From Eunapius fragilis (Eukaryota; Porifera; Demospongiae; Spongillida; Spongillidae): a DNA stretch of 64,000 nucleotides. The notes beneath the pieces were generated by a model. It ran no database searches, was not told the origin of the DNA, and saw nothing but the letters and a program-made list of their open reading frames with translations. Location of the stretch: NCBI GenBank assembly GCA_963681505.1, contig OY811973.1, forward strand, positions 14,615,402 through 14,679,401, read 5' to 3'. This document shows positions 26,033 to 32,685 of the stretch, in pieces (the stretch's first letter is position 1; every line of letters starts with the position of its first letter). The translations under genes were made by a program, and so were the position numbers.

Positions 26033-27469
26033 TTAGTGAGATATGTCCCAATGAATTGATACCAATTAGGCCAATTGGTTCCATCGGCCCAATTGGCGCA
26101 ATAAGTGCAATTTATGCCAATCGGTCCAATTGGTTCCAATGGCCCAATTGGTGCGATATATTGATGCCAATTGGGCCAATAGGTTCCATCGGCCCAATTT
26201 TGCGCGATATGTATAATTTATGCCAATTGGGCCAATTGGTTCCACCGGCCCAATTGGTGCGATATGTCCCAATGAATTGATGCCAATTGGGCCAATTGGT
26301 TCCATCGGCCCAATTGGCGCGATATATACAATTTATGCCAATTGGGCCAATTGGTTCCACCGGCCCAATTGTTGCTTTATGTCCCTATGAATTGCTGCCA
26401 ATCGGGCCAATTGGTTCCATAGGCCCAATTGGCGCGATATGTCCTAACGAAATGATGCCAAAAGGGCCAATTGGTTCCACCGGCCCAATTGGCGCGATAT
26501 GTACTATTCATGCCAATTGGGCCAATTGGTTCCATGGGCCCAATTGGTGCGATATGTCCCAATGAATTGAGGCGAATTGGGCCGATTGGTTCCATCGGCC
26601 CAATTGGCGCGATATGTACAATTTATGCCAATTGGGCCAATTGGTTCCACCGGCCCAATTGGCGCGGTATGTCCCAATGAATTGATGCCAATTGGGCCAA
26701 TTGGTTCCATCGGCCCAATTGGCGCGATATGTACTATTTATGCCAATTGGGCCAATTGGTTCCACGGGCCCAATTGGTGCGATATGTCCCAATGAATTGA
26801 TGCCAATTGGGTAAATTGGTTCCATCCGCCCAATTGGCGCGATAAGTACAATTTATGCCAATCGGGCCAATTGGTTCCAATGGCCCAATTGGTGCGGTAT
26901 GTCCCAATGAATTGATGCCAATTGGGCCAATTGGTTCCATCCGCCCAATTGGCGCGATATGTCCTAATGAAATGATGCCAATTGGGCCAATTGGTTCCAC
27001 CGGCCCAATTGGCGCGATATAAACAATTTACGCCAATTGGGCCAATTGGTTCCACGGGCCCAATTGGTGCGATATGTCCCAATGAATTGATGCCAATTGG
27101 GCCAATTGGTTCCATCGGCCCAATTGGCGCGACATGTACAATTTATGCCAATTGGGCCAATTGGTACCACCTTCCCCATTGTTGCGGTATGTCCCAATGA
27201 ATTGATGCCAATTGGACCAATTGGTTCCATCGGCCCAATTGGCGCGATATGTCCTGATGAAATGATGCCAATTGGGCCAATTGGTTCCACCGGCCCAATT
27301 GGCGCGATATGTACTATTTATGCCAATTGGGCCAATTGGTTCCACGGGCCCAATTGGTGTGATATGTCCCAATGAATTGATGCCAATTGGGGCAATTGGT
27401 TCCATCGGCCCAATTGGCGCGATATGTTCTGATGAAATGATACCAATTGGGCCAATTGGTATCATTTCA
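26033..27469. repeat. Satellite B array, right part
   Basis: B resumes directly after the transposon's TTA duplication and keeps the 115-bp dimer period. It ends at the B/C foldback. The first 290 bases belong to copy 2 of the 827-bp duplication. Confidence 0.96.
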
Positions 27470-27508
27470 AGTGCACCAATCCGTCGCGCTGCGACCGATT
27501 GGTGCACT
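27470..27508. repeat. Foldback hairpin at the satellite B/C junction
   Basis: Arms 27470-27487 and 27491-27508 (18 bases each) are reverse complements with one mismatch around the loop GCT. The left arm is an inverted fragment of satellite C and the right arm is the first forward C unit. Both share GGTGCAC where other C units have GCTGCAC. Confidence 0.88.
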
Positions 27509-27933
27509 TATGCGGGATCTATCTGTAACAATTTGGCACAATTTGGCGCGTTGCGACGGATTGTAGCATTTTCGCGGAACCAATCTGTAACAATTCGGCG
27601 CGCTACAACGGATTGCTGCACTATCGCTGGATCAATCTGCAACAATTCAGGGCAATTCGGCGCGCTGAGACCGATTGTTTCACTATGGCGGGATCAATCT
27701 GCAACAATTAGGCGCAATTCGGTTCGCTGAGACGGATTGCTGCACTATTGCGGGATCAATCTGCAATATGTTATTCGGCACAATTCGGCGCGCTGCGACC
27801 GATTGCTGCACTTTGACGGCTTCAATCTGCAACAATTCAGCGCAATTCGGCGCGCTGCGACGGATTCCTGCACTTTCGCTGGATCAATCTGTAACAATTC
27901 GGGGCAATTCGGCGCGCCGAGACCGATTGCTTA
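27470..27933. repeat. Satellite C array, part 1 (about 62 bp)
   Basis: The box ATCTG recurs at 27521, 27583, 27635, 27697, 27759, 27825 and 27887, giving a main period of 62 bp with 52 and 66 variants. The unit contains GGATCAATCTG, CAACAATTC, GGCGCAATTCGGCGCGCTG and GACCGATTGCTGCACT. The part CAATTCGGCGCG resembles CAATTGGCGCG of satellite B. Confidence 0.9.
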
Positions 27934-28310
27934 GTGGTAGTGGGATTGGTAGTGGTAGTGGTAGTGGGATTGGTAGTGGGATTGGTAGTGGTAGTGGTAA
28001 GGGCAGTTGGATTGGTAGTGGGATTGGTAATGGTAGTGGTAGTGGTAGTGGGATTGTTAGAGATAGTGGTAGAGGAAGTGGGATTGGTAGTGGTAATAGG
28101 AGTGGGATTGGTAGTGGGATTAGTAGTGGTAGTGGTAGAGGTAGTGGGATTGGTTGTGGTAGTGGTAGTGGGATTGGTATTGGGATTGGTATTGAGATTG
28201 GTAGTAGTAGTGGTAGTGGTAGTGGGATTGGTAGTGGGAGTGGTAGTGGGATTGGTAGTGGTAGAGGTAGTGAGATTGGTATTGAGATTGGTAGTGGTAG
28301 TGGTAGTGGT
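27934..28310. repeat. G/T-rich microsatellite, block 1
   Basis: Irregular repeats of GTAGTGG and GGGATTGGTAGTGG run for 377 bases. The plus strand is almost free of C. It reads as Gly/Ser/Ile-rich or Leu/Pro-rich frames, which only reflect the simple repeat. Confidence 0.95.
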
Positions 28311-28426
28311 TCAATCTGCAAAAATTCAGCACAATTCGGCGCGCTGCGCGCGACGGATGCCTGTACTTTCGCAGGATCAATCTGTAACAATTCGGGGCAA
28401 TTCGGCGCACCGAGACCGATTGCTTA
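28311..28426. repeat. Satellite C, part 2
   Basis: About two C units lie between the two microsatellite blocks. With the flanking sequence they form the second copy of a C-plus-microsatellite composite offset by 493 bases (27887 to 28380, 27934 to 28427). Confidence 0.88.
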
Positions 28427-28600
28427 GTGGTAGTGGGATTGGTAGTGGTAGTGGTAGTGGGATTGGTAGTGGGATTTGTAGTGGTAGTGGTAGTGGTAGT
28501 GGGATTTGTAGTGGTAGTGGTAGTGGTTGTGGGATTGGTAGTGGATTGGTAGAGGGATTGGTAGTGGGATTGGTAGTGGTAGTGGTAGTGGGATTGGTAG
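28427..28600. repeat. G/T-rich microsatellite, block 2
   Basis: This has the same motif family as 27934-28310 and the same first 60 or so bases. It stops at the TG that opens the LTR. Confidence 0.93.
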
Positions 28601-28724
28601 TGTAGCGCATGCGTAGAATTAATGGTGCGGTGTCATGCTCATGCGCACTAGTTGTATACACCATTATTTAAGCCGCTGTATTATGTACCGAGTCGTTCGA
28701 TGATTAAACTGATTTGACGTCACA
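28601..28724 (+). repeat. 5' LTR of the retrotransposon fragment
   Basis: The LTR begins TGTAGCGCATGCG and ends GACGTCACA, one base before the primer-binding site, and so keeps the TG...CA ends. A TATA-like box TATTTAA is at 28665-28671. Length is 124 bp, short but in the range of Mag-type elements. The start was inferred from the TG at the microsatellite edge because no 3' LTR is available for comparison. Confidence 0.65.
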
Positions 28725-28725
28725 C

Positions 28726-28743
28726 TGGTGTCAGAAGTGGGAT
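28726..28743 (+). other. Primer-binding site complementary to tRNA-Leu
   Basis: TGGTGTCAGAAGTGGGAT is complementary to a tRNA 3' end ATCCCACTTCTGACA plus CCA, as found in animal tRNA-Leu (CAA type). It lies one base after the LTR and overlaps the gag ATG at 28742. tRNA-Leu priming is known in SURL/Mag-type elements. Confidence 0.8.
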
Positions 28744-29185
28744 GGCCACCGAAGAGCAAGACATGGAGGTTGACAGGCAAGTTCCCACAAGTGGCGCTAA
28801 TCCTTTACAGGAAGGAGCAGGCGTAAGAACCACCAGGTTTAGCGTGCGGCCACCTTCGCGATTTGCGGGAAAGGGAGCTGACTTTGCTATATGGATTCAG
28901 CGCATCGAGCTCTACTTTAAGGAAGCCGGAGTTCCGAACGATAAGCAAGGGTAGGAACTGGTCTCTTTGTTGGAGGATGAGCCATTCCGTATTGTAAGTC
29001 AAATGGGTTTGTTGGATGTAGAAACTGGGGTTGACTATGCAGCTGTGAAGAAATGTCTCGAGGGACAGTATGCTCCGCTAGGGGTAGAGCTGGATTGGCA
29101 GAGGAAGTTCCATGCAGCGCAGCAGAAACAGACGGAGTCCTTAACGGTTTACCCGCGGATATTCATTGACGCTATTTGTACGTAA
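28742..29185 (+). pseudogene. gag: Gag N-terminal fragment with in-frame stop
   Basis: Gag would form the virus-like particle that packages the element's RNA. The frame starts at ATG 28742, is broken by TAG at 28952-28954, and continues in the same frame to TAA at 29183-29185 (148 codons in all). The parts RPPSRFAGKGADFAIWIQRI, ELYFKEAGVP and YAAVKKCLEGQYAPLGVELD are typical of Mag-like Gag N-termini. Similarity fades after about 29148, where the Gag C-terminus and zinc knuckles should follow. The in-frame stop and truncation make it non-functional. Confidence 0.75.
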
Positions 29186-29251
29186 CCGCGGAATTAATTT
29201 TGTGGATAATTTAATTTTAGATATCTTGCGATTGGCGCCTGACAACTTTAG

Positions 29252-29580
29252 AACTGAACAACTTTTCTATGTGCGACTTTTTGAAATGGGATAGATCAGT
29301 TTTTCAGGTACACGCTAATGCCAGCCGATCGGCTGTACGCTTTAGGTAAGATTACTAACGCGCGGATCGAGGTGTTCAATTAGACGCACTGGTTGACACG
29401 GGCACTGTGAAGCAGGCAGATGGAGACTGCTGACGTCTTATTGAGAGGTAAGTATATGAGAGTGGTAAGAAGTATAAGACAATCTGTTTGTACGCGCGGA
29501 TTGTGTGGAAGCCTGCGTTATCGAAGGGTATCGTTGGAGTATTGACGATGGATAATTCTTTTTAGAGCCACCGCTTTTGA
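29252..29580 (+). pseudogene. Retropepsin-like segment, copy A
   Basis: This aligns over about 320 bases with 29583-29890, sharing CAGGTACAC, CTAATGCCAGCCGAT, GCAGGCAGATGGA, GTAAGTATAT and GATAATTCTTTTT. One frame encodes LMPADRLYALGKITNARIEV. After a one-base deletion near 29378 another frame reads DALVDTG (29383-29403), the form of the catalytic loop of retroviral-type aspartic proteases. A fragment of an earlier tail (GGATAATTTAATTTTAGA, about 29202) hints at a third copy. An alternative reading is a duplicated exon, because TTTTTCAG and GAG|GTAAGTAT flank the shared core. Confidence 0.45.
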
Positions 29581-29582
29581 TG

Positions 29583-29890
29583 TGAACAAAATGACTTTCC
29601 TATGTCCAACGTTTTTGAAAATTGAATTGATTCCGTTGTTCAGGTACACACTAATGCCAGCCGATTGGTTATACGGTCTTAGGAAGGTGACTAGCGCTTT
29701 GGTAATGATATTCCAATCAGACGCTCTGGTGGACATGGATGCAGAGAAGCGCAGGCAGATGGAAACTGTTTTTGTCCTCTGAAAAGTAAGTATATAAGAG
29801 TGTTACTAAGCACAGACAACCTTTTTGTACAAGCGGGTTGTTTGGAAGTTGTGGTATTGATAATTCTTTTTTGAGCCATTGGACTGTCAT
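29583..29890 (+). pseudogene. Retropepsin-like segment, copy B
   Basis: This is the second copy of the segment, offset by about 308-337 bases because of indels. Here the frame is intact from about 29582 to TGA 29780-29782 and reads LMPADWLYGLRKVTSALVMI followed by DALVDMD (29720-29740). The DTG of copy A has become DMD, so an active protease is ruled out if the assignment is right. CTGAAAAGTAAGTATAT follows, as in copy A. Confidence 0.45.
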
Positions 29891-29920
29891 GTATATCTTT
29901 TTAGTACGTTTAGTTATAGT

Positions 29921-31860
29921 GGTAGCCAATGGTTGTGACGCACGAGGGTGGCATGCTTGTGAAGCATTGGGATAGCATGCTTGTGACAATGGGGGTGCAT
30001 GGGGGTAGCACACTCTTGATGCATGCGGTAGCATGCTTGTGATGCATGGGGGTAGCACACTTGTGACCCATGGGGGAAGCACACTTGTGATGCATGGGGT
30101 AGCACACTTGTGACGCATCGGGGTAGCACACTTGTAACGCATGGGGGTAGCACACTTGTGACACATGGGGTAACACACTTGTGACGCATGGGGGTAGCAC
30201 ACTTGTGACGCATGGGGGTAGCACACTTGTAACGCATGGGGGTAGCACACTTGTGACACATGGGGGTAGCACACTTGTGACACATGGGGGTAGCACACTT
30301 GTGACACATGGGGTAACACACTTGTGACGCATGGGGGTAGCACACTTGTGACACATGGGGGTAGCACACGTGACACATGGTGGTACCATGCTTGTGACGC
30401 ATGGGGGTAGCACACTTGTGACACATGGGGGTGGCACACTTGTGACGCATGGGGGTAGCACACTTATGACGCATGGGGGTAGCACACTAGTGACACATGG
30501 GGGTGGCACACTTGTGACGCATGGGGGTAGCACACTTGTGACGCATGGGGGTGGCACACTTGTGACGCATGGGGGTAGCACACTTGTGACGCATGGGGGT
30601 GGCACACTTGTGACGCATGGGGGTAGCACACTTGTGACACATGGGGGTAGCACACGTGACACATGGGGGTACCATGCTTGTGACGCATGGGGGTAGCACA
30701 CTTGTGACACATGGGGGTGGCACACTTGTGACGCATGGGGGTAGCACACTTGTGACGCATGGGGGTAGCACAATTGTGACGCATGGGGGTGGCACACTTG
30801 TGACGCATGGGGGTGGCACACTTGTGACACATGGGGGTAGCACACGTGACACATGGGGGTACCATGCTTGTGACGCATGGGGGTAGCACACTTGTGACAC
30901 ATGGGGGTGGCACACTTGTGACGCATGGGGGTAGCACACTTGTGACGCATGGGGGTAGCACACTTGTGACGCATGGAGGTAGCACACTTGTGACGCATGG
31001 GGGTAGCACACTTGTGACACATGGGGGTAGCTCACTTGTGACCCATGGGGGTAGCACACTTGTGACGCATGGGGGTAGCACACTTGTGACGCATGGGGGT
31101 AGCACACATGTAACGCATGGGGGTAGCACACTTGTGACGCATGGGGGTAGCACACTTGTGACGCATGGGGGTAGCACACTTGGGACGCATGGGTGTAGCA
31201 CACTTGTGACGCATGGGGGTGGCTCACTTGTGACGCATGGGGGTAGCACACTTGTGACGCATGGGGGTAGCACACATGTAACGCATGGGGGTAGCACACT
31301 TGTGACGCATGGGGGTGGCACACTTGTGACGCATGGGGGTAGCACACTTGTGACGCATGGGGGTGGCACACTTGTGACGCATGGGGGTAGCACACTTGTG
31401 ACGCATGGGGGTAGCACACTTGTGACGCATGGGGGTAGCACACTTGTGACGCATGGGGGTAGCACACTTGTGACGCATGGGGGGTAGCACACTTGTGACA
31501 CATGGGGGTACCATGCTTGTGACGCATGGGGGTACCATGCTTGTAATGCATGGGGGTAGCACACTCGTGACCCATGGGGGTAGCACACTTTTGACGCATG
31601 GGGGTAGCACACTTGTGATGCATAGGGTAGCATGCTTGTGACGCATGGGGGTAGCACACTCGTGAAGCATGCGGGTAGCACACTTGTGATGCATGGGGGT
31701 AGCACACTTGTGACACATGGGGTAGCACACTTGTGACGCATGGGGGTAGCACACTTGTGACGCATGGGGGTAGCACACTTGTGATGCATGGTGGCAGCAT
31801 ATTTTTGACACATGGGGGTAGTATGCTTGTGACACAGGGGGGTACCATGGTTGTGACGCA
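29921..31860. repeat. Minisatellite D (24-bp unit)
   Basis: About 80 copies of a 24-bp unit CACACTTGTGACGCATGGGGGTAG. The first ten or so units are diverged. A variant lacking two T (GCACACGTGACACATGGG) followed by a GGTACCATGCTT unit recurs near 30,366, 30,653 and 30,842, marking a larger period. Since 24 is divisible by three and the unit lacks stops, all three minus-strand frames and one plus frame stay open for hundreds of codons. These are not called genes. Confidence 0.97.
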
Positions 31861-31883
31861 GGTGAAACTTATCCCGTTTCTCA

Positions 31884-32262
31884 CCGTTCTGTTTTGCCAT
31901 CTCCTGTGATGCATACAGATTTGTCTGCTGCACAAGTAGGGATGATCTGGAAACAATTTACTGAAAATCCACCAGGCATTGTATCTGGATCAATGTGAAA
32001 CAGGTCTATTGAAATTGATGGTAGCACTGGAATCTACTTCTACTGAGGTGATATCACAATCAAAGGTCTATCATTTGATACATCCTTATCTCTGGGTTTC
32101 ATGAATTTCAATTTCCTCTTCCAGGTCACTGGGAGCTGCTTGTTATTGTTGTGCGTGTAAATGATTGTGGTTAGGCAATATACATGCACACACAGGCACT
32201 TGGACTTCGTCATCATTTCCTGGTGGTACCTCAGGTTCTGGATCTACGTAGTTTTCGGACAT
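31884..32262 (-). pseudogene. Decayed minus-strand coding fragment, product unknown
   Basis: Reading leftward from ATG at 32262-32260, the frame gives MSENYVDPEPEVPPGNDDEV and continues to a TAA at 32145-32143. In the same frame it goes on as QAAPSDLEEEIEIHETQR. A shift of frame then gives DKDVSNDRPLIVISPQ, two TAG codons (32040-32042 and 32034-32036), and IDLFHIDPDTMPGGFSVNCF to a stop at 31883-31881. The acidic, proline-containing N-terminus and ordinary composition differ sharply from the nearby satellites. One stop, one shift and two clustered stops suggest a pseudogene, or short introns in a live gene. No family is recognised. Minisatellite D begins just downstream of its end. Confidence 0.4.
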
Positions 32263-32626
32263 GGCAGGAAACTATCGTCACTACGACTCTTCAGCGCATC
32301 GTTGCAGTATTCATATCTAACAGCAAAAACTTCCGCCTCTCTATATCGGTATAAAACACACTCGTCTAGCCAAGCACTCGTTACACGCCTTACGCTTTTT
32401 CTTACGCACGCAATGCGTGAGCATCTACAGAACACCTGCAATGACATCTTCGTGCCCGCGTACAATCTTTCACACGGCGCTTCGATGAGATATCGATATA
32501 TAAACAATAGACGATGGGTGATGTTTCTTGCATCTAAAACTGAGGACAATCACATCCTCAGTCTAAAAGTACCATACGGATTGGAATAATAGAATAAAAC
32601 GCGGCTACTCGGGGGTATGTCGCCAT

Positions 32627-32642
32627 GCCGCTTATAAGCGGC
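32627..32642. repeat. 16-bp palindrome GCCGCTTATAAGCGGC, copy 1
   Basis: This is a perfect palindrome, followed by GTCCGCCG. It repeats 43 bases downstream. The pair lies 10-70 bases before the first satellite E unit. Confidence 0.85.
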
Positions 32643-32669
32643 GTCCGCCGTACGAAGCACAATAATTTT

Positions 32670-32685
32670 GCCGCTTATAAGCGGC
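32670..32685. repeat. 16-bp palindrome GCCGCTTATAAGCGGC, copy 2
   Basis: This copy is identical to that at 32627-32642 and is followed by GTTCGCGG. Satellite E begins immediately after, at AGGAGTGAAGTATGTTGG. Confidence 0.85.

Larger units (their letters stand above)
23769..26320 (+). repeat. 827-bp tandem duplication in satellite B, copy 2 (interrupted by the transposon)
   Basis: This copy follows copy 1 with offset 827 up to 24,333. After the transposon it follows with offset 2529 (827 + 1699 + 3) until about 26,320, where it changes to a different B variant. Confidence 0.85.
28601..29900 (+). mobile_element. Decayed Mag/SURL-like Ty3/gypsy LTR retrotransposon fragment
   Basis: The parts, in order, are a short 5' LTR (28601-28724), a tRNA-Leu primer-binding site (28726-28743), the start of gag with an in-frame stop, and two diverged segments with a retropepsin-like motif. 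No reverse transcriptase, integrase or 3' LTR is seen before minisatellite D starts. The fragment is therefore 3'-truncated and internally rearranged. The right boundary is approximate. Confidence 0.7.

Noticed and set aside
17458-27507. Pro-Ile-Gly-rich collagen-like or elastic proteins in satellite B
   Set aside because: Frames are open on both strands in parallel, break every 200-500 bases and follow the 115-bp period, which is not a multiple of three.
27934-28600. Telomeric repeat relic
   Set aside because: GGGATTGG units resemble telomere-like G-rich sequence, but neither TTAGGG nor another regular telomere unit is present.
27675-28605. Gly/Ser/Ile-rich and Leu/Pro-rich proteins across the microsatellite
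   Set aside because: The reading frames are translations of a low-complexity G/T repeat in several frames, with no conserved start or domain.
29910-31956. Repetitive Cys/His/Pro protein of up to 489 residues in minisatellite D
   Set aside because: All three minus frames and one plus frame are open at once over the same bases, as expected from a stop-free 24-bp unit. I keep only the flank continuity as a low-interest finding.
32161-32589. 142-codon plus-strand frame followed by AATAAA, and 101-codon minus-strand frame 32244-32549
   Set aside because: They overlap on opposite strands and neither has a recognisable domain or protein-like composition. The minus-strand fragment ending at 32262 is the more convincing coding relic.
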